DNA from: Planctomycetota bacterium
Lineage (GTDB): Bacteria; Planctomycetota; Phycisphaerae; UBA1845; PWPN01
NCBI GenBank assembly: GCA_022711465.1
Contig: JAKLEZ010000025.1
Span: 1-64,000 of the forward strand
Reading direction: 5' to 3'
DNA: 64,000 bases
A model generated the notes under the pieces. The model was not told the DNA's origin, did not search any database, and saw only the letters and a list, made by a program, of their open reading frames with translations. A program made the translations under genes and the position numbers. How positions within the stretch are numbered: the first letter of the stretch is position 1; each line of letters starts with the position of its first letter. Shown piece by piece: positions 54,393 through 62,512 of this stretch.

Positions 54393-54680
54393 ATGGCTCT
54401 CGAACCGGCTCGATACCGCAAAACCGTGCACTACTCGGGTCACGTCCAGGGCGTGGGCTTCCGGTACACGACCGAGCGGCTGGCCCGGCGCTACGAGGTC
54501 GGTGGATTCGTTCGGAATTTATCGGACGGACGGGTCGAGGTCGTCGTGGAGGGTCTACCGGCCGAGGTGGGCGCCTTCTTGGCGGACCTGGATGAGACCA
54601 TGGCCGAGTACATTCGCGGCCGGCAGTCGGCCGAGAGCCCGGGGACCGGGGAGTTCCGCGGTTTCGGGATTCGCCACTAA
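54393..54680 (+). CDS. acyP: Acylphosphatase
   Basis: 95 residues from the ATG at 54393, with GGAG upstream. It has the acylphosphatase signature: 'SGHVQGVGFRYTTERLA' with catalytic Arg24, and 'GGFVRNLSDGRVEVVVEG' with catalytic Asn42. It hydrolyses carboxyl-phosphate bonds of small acyl phosphates in the cytoplasm. It ends just before the rpmI promoter and is probably independent of it. Confidence 0.95.
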   Translation: MALEPARYRKTVHYSGHVQGVGFRYTTERLARRYEVGGFVRNLSDGRVEVVVEGLPAEVGAFLADLDETMAEYIRGRQSAESPGTGEFRGFGIRH

Positions 54681-54695
54681 GCTGGGCTGCCGGAC

Positions 54696-54723
54696 TTGCT
54701 TTGCCCCTCTGGCTTGGTAGAAT
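54696..54723 (+). promoter_or_regulatory. Sigma-70-type promoter for rpmI-rplT
   Basis: TTGCTT (54696-54701), 16-base spacer, TAGAAT (54718-54723). It lies about 140 bp before the L35 start, leaving a long leader. Confidence 0.65.
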
Positions 54724-54737
54724 ACGTGGTTCTATGG

Positions 54738-54864
54738 ACGCCCCGGCCGCTGAGGTCGGGGTTTTCCGTCGAATGATGCTCCCCGCGCGACCGCGGAGGC
54801 AGTGAAGGACGTCCCCGGCGGGACCGCGGGGACGAGGTTGACCAGCGACATAGCGAGATGATTC
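54738..54864 (+). promoter_or_regulatory. Structured leader of the L35-L20 operon
   Basis: Two hairpins lie between promoter and L35 start. CCCCGGCC/GGTCGGGG (54741-54748 with 54754-54761) is followed by TTTT, like an attenuator. CGTCCCC/GGGGACG (54810-54816 with 54828-54834) is the second. L20 autoregulates its operon through leader RNA in several bacteria, so this is a candidate L20 control element. No known leader class was matched. Confidence 0.5.
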
Positions 54865-55071
54865 ATGGCCAGATGTGCTCATAGACGCAAGACGCACAAG
54901 GGGTTGCAGAAGAGAGTCAAGATCACCGCCAAGGGTAAGGTCAGGCGTAAGCAGTCGTTCCGCGGGCATCTGCTCAGCGGTCGTTCGGCCAAGCGCTTGC
55001 GGAAGCTTCGTCAGAGCCGAGTCATGGCCCCTGGAGATGCGAAGAAGGTCATCGAGGCTCTGGGGGTTTAG
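54865..55071 (+). CDS. rpmI: 50S ribosomal protein L35
   Basis: 68 residues, highly basic, with the L35 pattern 'KTHKGLQKRVKITAKGKVRR' and 'HLLSGRSAKRLRKLRQ'. It is a component of the large ribosomal subunit. Its ribosome site is weak (GAG). It is followed by rplT 72 bp downstream as in most bacteria, but infC, the usual first gene of this operon, is not upstream. Confidence 0.95.
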   Translation: MARCAHRRKTHKGLQKRVKITAKGKVRRKQSFRGHLLSGRSAKRLRKLRQSRVMAPGDAKKVIEALGV

Positions 55072-55142
55072 GCGACCCGGGCGAGCAGCTGACGAGTTGA
55101 CGAATGCCCGGCCTGGCCGGGGAAGGAAACGAGGAGAACCAC

Positions 55143-55502
55143 ATGCCACGCGGGACCTCTGGTGCTGTCAGGGCGAGAAAGGTTCGGCGGCTTCGGACCG
55201 CCACCAAGGGCTATCGCGCCGCCCACAGCAAGCTGACACGAATCATGATCTTCGCGGTGACCCGCGCTGGGATCAACTCCTATCGCGATCGCCGCCTGAA
55301 GAAGCGGGACTTCCGCTCCCTGTGGATCACCCGCATCACCGCGGCTTGCCGCGCCCGGGGAATGAGCTACTCCAGGTTCATGGCCGGTCTGCGCAAGCTG
55401 TCTATCGGCCTGAACCGCAAGATGCTCAGCGAACTCGCGATTACCGACGCCGCAGCCTTCGACAAGCTGGTCGCCATGACCGCGAACGCGGCCAAAGCCT
55501 GA
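55143..55502 (+). CDS. rplT: 50S ribosomal protein L20
   Basis: 119 residues from the ATG at 55143, preceded by GAGGAG. Typical L20: 'ATKGYRAAHSKLTRI', 'YRDRRLKKRDFRSLWITRI', 'SYSRFMAGLRK'. It binds 23S rRNA early in 50S assembly and often represses its own operon. A clear terminator follows 45 bp downstream. Confidence 0.97.
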   Translation: MPRGTSGAVRARKVRRLRTATKGYRAAHSKLTRIMIFAVTRAGINSYRDRRLKKRDFRSLWITRITAACRARGMSYSRFMAGLRKLSIGLNRKMLSELAITDAAAFDKLVAMTANAAKA

Positions 55503-55547
55503 CTGTCCTGAGAAGGTCAGGCGGCCACGACAAATGGAGACACCTGG

Positions 55548-55580
55548 AACCCGGCACACGATCTTGCCGGGTTTCTTCTT
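55548..55580 (+). terminator. Rho-independent terminator after rplT
   Basis: Stem AACCCGGCA (55548-55556) with TGCCGGGTT (55565-55573), eight-base loop, followed by a T-rich run interrupted by C (to 55580). It ends the rpmI-rplT unit and sits between it and the convergent fur gene. Confidence 0.8.
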
Positions 55581-55629
55581 GTGTGGAACGCGCGGCGCGT
55601 CACGCCGCGTCCGGGCGCCGTGAGCTCGC

Positions 55630-56145
55630 CTACCGCCTTCGGGGAGCCGCATCATCGGTGGGCACGAAAGGCCGCTCGCCGGCCGGGGCCGCTTGAACAC
55701 ACTCCCAGCAGAGGCCGCTGATCTGGAACCGGTGGCTCAAGGCATGGAAACGGAACCGCGAGGCCAGCACCGTGCGCAGCCTGACCACGTCCTCGCTGCT
55801 GAACTCGATGATCTTGTGGCAGTGTCCGCAGACCATGTGATCGTGAGCGTTCTGGCCAAAGGTGTGCTCGTAGCGGGTCAGCTTGTCGCCAAACTGGACC
55901 TGCTTGAGAATGCCGCAGTTGACCAGCAACGGCAGCGTGCGGTAGATCGTGGCCTTGGCGACCCGCCGGCCGGCTTGGCGAAGATCGACCAGGAGTTGCT
56001 CGGCTTCAAAGTGGTCCGGGTTGCCCAACACCTCGCGGAGCACGGTCTTTCGCTCGTGCGTGTACTTCAAGCCCCGGTCACGCAGGTACTCGCGAAAGAG
56101 ATTCTCGGCGGTCGCGATCGTCTCGTCAGTGAGCTGCTTGGCCAT
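55630..56145 (-). CDS. Fur-family transcriptional regulator
   Basis: 171 residues from the ATG at 56145, preceded by GAGGA. The N-terminal winged helix ('THERKTVLREVLGNPDHFEAEQL', 'VAKATIYRTLPLLV') and the C-terminal metal site ('AHDHMVCGHCHKIIEF') identify the family. The structural-zinc motif CxxC appears as 'CGHC', with a second pair 'CWEC'. Whether it is Fur, Zur or PerR cannot be decided. It is the third gene of the lpxD-lpxI unit, 10 bp after lpxI, an unusual place for a Fur protein. Confidence 0.92.
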   Translation of the reverse strand: MAKQLTDETIATAENLFREYLRDRGLKYTHERKTVLREVLGNPDHFEAEQLLVDLRQAGRRVAKATIYRTLPLLVNCGILKQVQFGDKLTRYEHTFGQNAHDHMVCGHCHKIIEFSSEDVVRLRTVLASRFRFHALSHRFQISGLCWECVQAAPAGERPFVPTDDAAPRRR

Positions 56146-56155
56146 GTCGTCCTCG

Positions 56156-56998
56156 TTACGGCTCATGGGCGACCACGACGATGCCCAGCTGGTCGGCGGC
56201 CTCAACCAACCTCTCCCGATCGATGACCAGGGTGTGTCCCGCCTCGAAGATCAACGCCCGTCCGCCGTGGCGATGCAGATTGGCGACGGTGTCCGGCCCG
56301 ACGGTCGGAACATCGAAACGCGGATCCTGGTCCGGCTTGGCCACCTTGATCAGCATCCATCCGCCGTGCCGGCAGAGCTGCCCGGCCCGCTCGATCATGC
56401 GATCGGTCCCCTCGATCGCCTCGACCGCGATGACTTCCTGTTCTTTCACCGCGATCGACTGCCCGATGTCGAGCCGACCCATCTCCTTGGCGATCGCCCA
56501 GCCGAACGCCATGTCCTTGTCCTGGGCGGGCGACGGCTGTCGCCTGGTCAGGACGCCCGGGGGCAAAAGGTGTTCGCGGCAGTATTGGACGGAATCGACC
56601 AAGGTCACACCCCTTCGCTGCATGCACTCCGCCGCGGCCCGAAGTATGGTGTCGTTTCGCCGGTCGGCTACCTCGAAGAACCACAGCTTGAAGCTGGTCC
56701 AATCCGGGAGAAAGCGAATCAGCCGGAACCGCCCGTACATCTCCGACTTGCGAACCGAGCCCGCCATGATCGCTTCACGCACGCCGCAACGGCGGAACAC
56801 CCGGATCCACCGGCCCAGCCGCACCACGCCCGACCAGTATAAGCGATCTACGGTCCGGGCCAATTGCGGATCCGCCAGACCTCGAAGACCGACGGCGATC
56901 ACCGGGCGGCCCTGGCGCCGGGCACCCTCGGCCACCAGGAACGGGAAGCGGCCGGCCCCGGCAATGAGTCCGAGCGGGTTGACGCTGGTCTGGTTCAT
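56156..56998 (-). CDS. lpxI: UDP-2,3-diacylglucosamine diphosphatase LpxI
   Basis: 280 residues of the LpxI (DUF1009) family: 'LGLIAGAGRFPFLVAEGARR' at the N-terminus, 'AGSVRKSEMY', and the C-terminal 'DVPTVGPDTVANLHRHGGRAL' with its conserved Asp and His. It removes UMP from UDP-2,3-diacylglucosamine in lipid A synthesis, doing the job of LpxH. It follows lpxD by 8 bp, and the two act in consecutive stages of the pathway. This supports a lipid A-containing outer membrane. Confidence 0.94.
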   Translation of the reverse strand: MNQTSVNPLGLIAGAGRFPFLVAEGARRQGRPVIAVGLRGLADPQLARTVDRLYWSGVVRLGRWIRVFRRCGVREAIMAGSVRKSEMYGRFRLIRFLPDWTSFKLWFFEVADRRNDTILRAAAECMQRRGVTLVDSVQYCREHLLPPGVLTRRQPSPAQDKDMAFGWAIAKEMGRLDIGQSIAVKEQEVIAVEAIEGTDRMIERAGQLCRHGGWMLIKVAKPDQDPRFDVPTVGPDTVANLHRHGGRALIFEAGHTLVIDRERLVEAADQLGIVVVAHEP

Positions 56999-57006
56999 GG
57001 CGGGTC

Positions 57007-58077
57007 TCAGGGGGGCGGCTCAACGTCGTTCTGGATCTGTTCGCGAAGGCGGTCGATGTCCTGGCGAAGACGGCGAATCTCATTCTTGATCTCCGGCAGC
57101 CGCTGCACAATGGCTATCTGCCGGCGGCAGTCCTTGATCGGCACGGCCGGCTGACCCAGCACGGTGACGCCCGGTTCCACCGAGTTGGTTACCCCCGCCT
57201 TGGCTCCGACCGTGGCGTGATCGCCAATCGTGATGTGCCCGACGATGCCTGCCTGGCCGGCCATGGTCACATGACGCCCGACCTGAACCGAGCCGGCCAC
57301 GCCCACTTGGGCCACGAACATGCAGTCCTCGCCGATCCGCGTGCCGTGTCCGATCGCGACCAGATTGCTGAACTTGGTCCCGCTGCCGATCGCCGTATTG
57401 CCCAGCGTGGCCCGGTCAATGGTGCAGTTCGCCCCGATCTCCACGTCATCCCCGATGATGACACTGCCGATCTGCGGTATCTTGACCCACTTCTCGCCAA
57501 CGGGTGCGTAGCCCAGCCCGTCTTCGCCGATGACCGAGCCGGCGTGAATGGTCACTCGGTCGCCCAGCACGCAGCCGTCATAGATGACAACGTTGGGGTA
57601 CAGGGTGACATCGCGCCCGATCCGACAACCTTGGGCGATGTAGACTCCCGGGTAGACCGTTGCGTTGTCCCCGAGGATGACGTTCTCGGCGATGTAGACG
57701 CCAGGGCCGATGTTCGCCTTGGCCCCAACCTGGGCTGTCTTGGCGATCGCGGCTCGGTCGGAGAGACCCCACTGCGGATGCCGCCGGTAGCCGTGCAGAC
57801 GCACAATGGCGGCCGTCACCGCCGCGTACGGGTCAGGCGTGCGAACCAGGGTCATCTTCTGCTGGGCCGCAACCTCGGGTTTGACAAAGACCGCCGCCGC
57901 CCGGGTGGTGGCCAGCTGCCCCTCGTATTTCGGGTTCGACAGAAAGCTGACCTGACCCTCCCCCGCCTCCTCAAGCGTGGCTACGGCCCGGATGGGCACA
58001 GACGCATCGCCGTCCACCGTGCAGGGAATGCCTTGGGAAGTGATGAAGGCCGCCAGTTCCGCGAGAGTCAATGTCAT
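57007..58077 (-). CDS. lpxD: UDP-3-O-acylglucosamine N-acyltransferase LpxD
   Basis: 356 residues. An N-terminal uridine-binding domain ('VSFLSNPKYEGQLATTRAAAV') is followed by a left-handed beta-helix of hexapeptide repeats ('IGPGVYIAENVILGDNATVY'). The catalytic His lies in 'VAIGHGTRIGEDC', and a C-terminal helix is rich in Arg/Gln/Glu. It adds the second acyl chain to the lipid A precursor at the inner-membrane face. It heads the lpxD-lpxI-fur unit under a good promoter. Confidence 0.97.
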   Translation of the reverse strand: MTLTLAELAAFITSQGIPCTVDGDASVPIRAVATLEEAGEGQVSFLSNPKYEGQLATTRAAAVFVKPEVAAQQKMTLVRTPDPYAAVTAAIVRLHGYRRHPQWGLSDRAAIAKTAQVGAKANIGPGVYIAENVILGDNATVYPGVYIAQGCRIGRDVTLYPNVVIYDGCVLGDRVTIHAGSVIGEDGLGYAPVGEKWVKIPQIGSVIIGDDVEIGANCTIDRATLGNTAIGSGTKFSNLVAIGHGTRIGEDCMFVAQVGVAGSVQVGRHVTMAGQAGIVGHITIGDHATVGAKAGVTNSVEPGVTVLGQPAVPIKDCRRQIAIVQRLPEIKNEIRRLRQDIDRLREQIQNDVEPPP

Positions 58078-58122
58078 CGAGACCGATGCCTGCTAAAGGA
58101 CCCCCTCCTGCCTACGAGGGGG

Positions 58123-58128
58123 TATAAT
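58123..58128 (+). promoter_or_regulatory. -10 hexamer TATAAT for the PolX gene
   Basis: A perfect TATAAT on the plus strand, sharing bases with the lpxD -10 on the other strand. The spacer region forms a CCCCCTC/GAGGGGG inverted repeat (58101-58122), and the -35 is poor. The two promoters are back to back and probably compete. Confidence 0.5.
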
Positions 58129-58153
58129 AGGGCCGCCGGTGTGGCAGTGTCAA
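58124..58153 (-). promoter_or_regulatory. Promoter for lpxD-lpxI-fur
   Basis: On the minus strand: TTGACA (58148-58153), 18-base spacer, TATTAT (58124-58129); 6/6 and 5/6 matches. The start of transcription would be about 40 bases before lpxD. Confidence 0.75.
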
Positions 58154-58177
58154 TGAAACCCCTGTGAGCGGTAACTC

Positions 58178-59896
58178 ATGGTCAATGCGGAACTTGTCAA
58201 GCGATTCGAGCAGATAGCAGATCTCCTGGAGATCAAAGGGGAGGATCGCTTCCGGATCAACTCCTACCGCCGGGCGGCCAGGGCCATCGACGACCTGACC
58301 GAGGACGTCGCGGCACTGGCCGAACGCGATGAGCTGGAGACCGTGCCGGGGATCGGCAAGAGTACGGCCGAGCGCATTCGCCAGTTCCTGGCCGAGGGGC
58401 GGATCACGCTCCACGAAGAGCTGATGGCCTCGTTGCCCGCCGGCCTCCTGAAAGTGATGAGCATCCCCGGCCTCGGGCCCAAGAAGGTCGGCGCCCTTTA
58501 CCACGAGTTGGGCGTTGGGAGTATCGAAGACCTGCAGGTGGCCATCGCCGCGGGCAAAGTCGAGCAGTTGTCCGGCTTCGGGGCCAAGAGCGTCGCCAAG
58601 ATCCAGGAGGGCATCGGGTTTCTGGCCCGCTCGGCCGGGCGAACACCGCTGGGCGTCGGGTATGCGATCGCCGAATCGCTTCGGAGTCGGGTCGCCGCTT
58701 TGCCAGGCGTGAAACGGGTCATCCCGGCCGGCTCGCTGCGCCGCGGGCGCGAGACCCTCGGCGACATCGACCTGCTCTGCGAGGCGGCCGACGGCCAAGC
58801 CGTCATCGACGCGTTCAGCAAGCTGCCCGAGGTCAGCGGCGTCCGGGCGTCTGGCGATACCAAGGCGTCGATCCTGGTCGCCAGTCCGGAAGGAGGAGAC
58901 ATTCAGGTCGATCTACGGGTCCTACCGGCCGAGTCCTTCGGCGCTGCCCTGCAGTATTTCACCGGCTCGAAGGAACACAACGTCCGGCTTCGCGAGATCG
59001 CCATCAAGAAGGGCTGCAAGCTCAACGAGTATGGCCTGTTCAAGGGCGAGAAGCTGATTGCGGGCAAGGAAGAGGCGGAGATCTATGCCAAGCTCGGTCT
59101 GCCGTTCATCCCCCCCGAGCTTCGCGAGGACCGCGGCGAGCTGGAGCGAGAACTGCCCAAGTTGATCGAGCTGACCGACATCCGCGGCGACCTGCACATG
59201 CACACCACCGCCAGCGACGGCCGGAACAGCATCGAGGAGATGGCCAAGGCAGCCAAGGAGCGCGGCTACAGCTACATTGCCGTCACCGAGCACTCGCGAA
59301 GCTCGGCCATCGCCGGCGGCCTGTCGATCGAGGATCTCAAGCGGCACATCAAGCGGATCCGTGCCGCCGACGGCAAGGTGGAAGAAATCACCGTTCTAGC
59401 GGGTATCGAGTGTGATATCCTCTCCGACGGCGCACTTGACTACCCTGACGAGCTGCTCGCCCAGCTCGATTGGGTGATCGCCAGCATTCACGCTGCCCAG
59501 GGCCAGGATCGCGCCAGAGTCACCGCCCGCACCATCGCGGCCATGGAAAACCCATACGTCAATGTGATCGGTCATCCCTCCGGCCGGCTGCTCGGTCGCC
59601 GCGATGCGATGGATCTGGACTGGGAGGCGTTGTTCAAGGCCGCGGCCAAGACCGGAACCGCGATGGAGGTCAGCGCCTCCTGGCAGCGATTGGACCTCAA
59701 GGATGTCCACATCCGCCAGGCGATCGAAGCCGGCTGCCGTTTGTGCATCGACACCGATGCCCACGATACCAATCAGCTCGACCAGCTCATGCTCGGCATC
59801 GTGACCGCCCGCCGAGGCTGGGCCACGGCCGAGGATGTGGTCAACACCTGGCCGCTGGCCAAGCTCAAGAAGTGGATTGCAGCCAAGCGCAAGTAG
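58178..59896 (+). CDS. polX: DNA polymerase X family protein with PHP domain
   Basis: 572 residues of the bacterial PolX type. An N-terminal 8-kDa helix-hairpin-helix region ('YRRAARAIDDL', 'VPGIGKSTAERIRQFL') precedes the Pol-beta-like catalytic domain with its metal Asp residues ('RRGRETLGDIDLL', 'IQVDLRVLP'). The C-terminal PHP domain ('GDLHMHTTASDGRNS', 'AVTEHS', 'GIECDI', 'NVIGHPSGR', 'DTDAHDT') gives a Mn-dependent 3'-5' exonuclease. It serves short-gap repair of DNA. All motif residues are present. Confidence 0.95.
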   Translation: MVNAELVKRFEQIADLLEIKGEDRFRINSYRRAARAIDDLTEDVAALAERDELETVPGIGKSTAERIRQFLAEGRITLHEELMASLPAGLLKVMSIPGLGPKKVGALYHELGVGSIEDLQVAIAAGKVEQLSGFGAKSVAKIQEGIGFLARSAGRTPLGVGYAIAESLRSRVAALPGVKRVIPAGSLRRGRETLGDIDLLCEAADGQAVIDAFSKLPEVSGVRASGDTKASILVASPEGGDIQVDLRVLPAESFGAALQYFTGSKEHNVRLREIAIKKGCKLNEYGLFKGEKLIAGKEEAEIYAKLGLPFIPPELREDRGELERELPKLIELTDIRGDLHMHTTASDGRNSIEEMAKAAKERGYSYIAVTEHSRSSAIAGGLSIEDLKRHIKRIRAADGKVEEITVLAGIECDILSDGALDYPDELLAQLDWVIASIHAAQGQDRARVTARTIAAMENPYVNVIGHPSGRLLGRRDAMDLDWEALFKAAAKTGTAMEVSASWQRLDLKDVHIRQAIEAGCRLCIDTDAHDTNQLDQLMLGIVTARRGWATAEDVVNTWPLAKLKKWIAAKRK

Positions 59897-60323
59897 CCGC
59901 ATCCCTGTCGGCCACCGCGGCTCTGTCCGGCAACTGAGAGAGACGACCACGCGCATGCTGAGGATCCTGCTCAACGGTGCCTCCCTGGAAACGGGTCGGA
60001 CCCGTATGGCCGGTGACGCGGGCGATGTTGTGCGGCCGGGTTCACCGCCCTGGCAGCTCGTCATGTTCGGTGTCGTGGTCACCGCACTGGGCCCCTTCCT
60101 CCGGCATCGGCTGGGGAGTCGCGTCGGGACGGCAGGGCACATTCCAGAAAAGAGAGAAGGGCCGGCTCCTTCCTGAAGCCGGCCCTTTTGGATCAGAGAG
60201 ATTCGTCAGAGACAGTAGATCATTCGGGGGCTGCGACCGGAAGTCAAGAAACGACGGTGGGAAAGCGCGGAACACCAGTAATCGCGCCTTCAGCACGCCA
60301 CGGGACGATTGTCGATCGCGAGG
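59897..60323. other. 427-bp intergenic region between convergent genes
   Basis: Holds the strong terminator at 60157-60189. A 73-codon frame at 59955-60176 has a hydrophobic stretch ('WQLVMFGVVVTALGPFL') but no good ribosome site, and its end runs into the terminator, so I do not call it. Nothing else is evident. Confidence 0.5.
60157..60189. terminator. Bidirectional Rho-independent terminator
   Basis: Stem AAGGGCCGGCT (60157-60167) with AGCCGGCCCTT (60177-60187), nine-base loop, TTTT on the plus side and a CTCTCTTTT run on the minus side. It serves the PolX gene and the convergent DUF6263 gene. Confidence 0.85.
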
Positions 60324-61463
60324 TTATGGGGCCTTCTCGGCGGAATCGCCGGGCCGTGATTCGCTCGCGCCGGTGGTCGTCGCCTCGTCGCCCTCGATCA
60401 GGTCGACACGGACCGACGTGTTCAGCTTCTGGGTGAGCGTTCCCAGCCCGGACGCGCCGGCGACAACCGTGGCCGGGCCCTGCTTGATCCGGGCCTCGAT
60501 GGTCATCTTCTGCGTCTGGCGCAGTTGGACGAGCACGCCAGCCTGATAGTCCCAATAAGCGATTCCCTCGCCCCCGCTGGTGGTCATGGTGTAATCCATC
60601 TGCTCCATGAGGCTGCCCAGCAGACCGGCGTTCCTGGGTTTCTTCGCCTTCTCGTTGTCGGTCCTTTCTGGCTCAGGGGCCAGGCGGAGCGTTTCCTTGA
60701 GACGGATCTTGGCGCACGGGCGTCCGCGGAACGTCTCGACGCCCAACAGCTCGTACTCACCCTTCGCCTCGCACTTGGCATTGAGCGTGGGCATGTCCAT
60801 GATCCATCGGTTCTGCCAGGTCTCGCCGACTCGGACCGGGCCTGGTTTCTCCGGGACCATCCGGTAATAGGACTGCATCTGGCGCCCAACGCTCTCGTCG
60901 TCGAACATCGAGGCGACCTGCTCGAGGATCTGCGAAACGAAGAACCGGCCCTTCTCTTTCTCGATGTCCTTTCTGACTTCATCGATGGCTTTCTGGATGA
61001 TGTCGTGAAGACCGGACACCTTGGTGGGCTTTCCCTCCGGACTGGACTCCATGGTGAACTTCGTGCCAGCCAGGGCGGAGAAGAACCGCCCCAGGTAACG
61101 CAGGTCCCTGTCGTGCTCCTTGGCCGGGTCAAACGTCTTGGAGTTGAATTCCATGCGACGCCCGTTGCCGGTGATACTCATACTGACGTTGACCAACGTG
61201 ACCTCGACTTCCGTCGAGCCGTCCGCGTTGACTTTCTTTGTCTCGCTCTTGAGCTCGTTGGTGGTCGATTGACCGGTCTTGATCTCGCTGGGGCCCATCC
61301 GGGCGGAACCCACCGTTTGCAGGACGATTCGCTGGCGGACGACTTCGCCCGGCCTGGATTGATAGCGGAACACCACGCTCTGGGCCGAATCCTCGGCCAG
61401 CGCGGCCACCGTCGAGATGAAGGCGATGATCCCGAAGCCGGCAAGTCCCCACGGCTTACTCAT
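60324..61463 (-). CDS. Exported DUF6263-like protein
   Basis: 379 residues with a signal peptide ending at 'VAALAED'. It is beta-rich: 'FRYQSRPGEVVRQRIVLQT', 'GSTEVEVTLVNVSMSITG', 'GPVRVGETWQNRWIMDMPT', then 'LKETLRL'. This fits the DUF6263 family of planctomycete exported proteins. The C-terminal 25 residues are Glu/Ser/Ala-rich. It is the last gene of the ECF sigma operon and its start overlaps the previous stop by 8 bp. Role unknown, probably periplasmic. Confidence 0.75.
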   Translation of the reverse strand: MSKPWGLAGFGIIAFISTVAALAEDSAQSVVFRYQSRPGEVVRQRIVLQTVGSARMGPSEIKTGQSTTNELKSETKKVNADGSTEVEVTLVNVSMSITGNGRRMEFNSKTFDPAKEHDRDLRYLGRFFSALAGTKFTMESSPEGKPTKVSGLHDIIQKAIDEVRKDIEKEKGRFFVSQILEQVASMFDDESVGRQMQSYYRMVPEKPGPVRVGETWQNRWIMDMPTLNAKCEAKGEYELLGVETFRGRPCAKIRLKETLRLAPEPERTDNEKAKKPRNAGLLGSLMEQMDYTMTTSGGEGIAYWDYQAGVLVQLRQTQKMTIEARIKQGPATVVAGASGLGTLTQKLNTSVRVDLIEGDEATTTGASESRPGDSAEKAP

Positions 61464-62496
61464 GATGCTCTCCTTGGTCGGCGGACCTCCTGTTCGCGGC
61501 CTCCAGCAGAATATGGTCGATGCGCTCCTGGTAACGGCGGATGGAATCAGCCTGGCCTTCGTTCAACTGGATGGGCTTCCCGTTGGCGGTGAAGCGCGGC
61601 CCACCGTCCGTCCGGTCCTGCGACCCGCGGAGGACAACCTGCTCGCCGCCGGCAATCCTGAGCGTGCATTCGTACTGCCGATTCTGGGTGCTGGACGGCT
61701 GCATCGGCAGCTGTTCGCCGGTGCCTTGCCGGCCCGAGAGATATCGCCGCAACTCGGCCCACCGTCTCTCGACCCTCTCGATCACTCCGGTCAGCTGCTC
61801 ATTCAAGTCGTCGAGGTCCACCAGATGGTCAGCCTGCCAGTCGGTCTTGGGGATGGGCGAATCGAGTTGAGCAGCCATCCGAAACGCGCTCGCCGCTTCA
61901 ATGAGCAGGGCCTGAACCCGCTTCTGAAGTGCCCGACCTAATTGCCACGCGGCTACGAAACGCTTCTCGCTCCGGCCTGTCGCTGCGAACCGCAGCCGGT
62001 CGAGCAGCGAGTCACTCACGTTGCCGGCCAACTCCAGTTCGATGAGCCGATCGTCCACTGCGCCGGCCAGGTCGGAGTGTGCGGCTTGCGCGGCCTCATA
62101 GGCCGCCCTGGCACCCTCCCGGCGATCAAGAACGGCCAGACAGTCGCCGACCGAGAGGGCTACGTAGCCGTCCTCGTCCAGGTCCGGGCTCGTTTCCAGC
62201 AGCTTCGTGAAAACGGCCAAGGCTTCTTTCACTTTCCCTTCGTTGAACAGGTCGGTCGCTTTCATCGACTGCTCGATGAATTGCATGGAACGCTCGACCG
62301 GATCGGTTGTGCTCTGCCCGTGCACGGACACGATGAATGACAACAGACAAGCCGTCCATGCGGCGACAGGTATCGTCCATCGCCGGACCGCACCGACGTG
62401 GCCGCCCGTGAGGAACGCACCCGGGCCGACGAACCGACTGCGGAACAACCGGGTAAGCCCGCGTCGTCGACCAATGCTGAACACTTGAGCTGTCAT
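61456..62496 (-). CDS. Exported TPR-like protein
   Basis: 346 residues from the ATG at 62496, with GGGAGAGG upstream. The N-terminal 75 residues are basic, then hydrophobic ('WTIPVAAWTACLLSFIVSVHG'), so it is exported or anchored. A TPR-like block follows ('KATDLFNEGKVKEALAVFTKLLETS', 'ALSVGDCLAVLDRREGARAAYEAA'), then helices and a C-terminal 'IRRYQERIDHILLEAANRR'. No enzyme motif. It lies between the anti-sigma and DUF6263-like genes in one operon. Confidence 0.72.
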   Translation of the reverse strand: MTAQVFSIGRRRGLTRLFRSRFVGPGAFLTGGHVGAVRRWTIPVAAWTACLLSFIVSVHGQSTTDPVERSMQFIEQSMKATDLFNEGKVKEALAVFTKLLETSPDLDEDGYVALSVGDCLAVLDRREGARAAYEAAQAAHSDLAGAVDDRLIELELAGNVSDSLLDRLRFAATGRSEKRFVAAWQLGRALQKRVQALLIEAASAFRMAAQLDSPIPKTDWQADHLVDLDDLNEQLTGVIERVERRWAELRRYLSGRQGTGEQLPMQPSSTQNRQYECTLRIAGGEQVVLRGSQDRTDGGPRFTANGKPIQLNEGQADSIRRYQERIDHILLEAANRRSADQGEHHE

Positions 62497-62512
62497 GTCG
62501 GGCCTCTCCCTC

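Noticed and set aside
59955..60176. A 73-codon frame with a hydrophobic segment
   Set aside because: No good ribosome site, and its stop lies inside the strong terminator hairpin.
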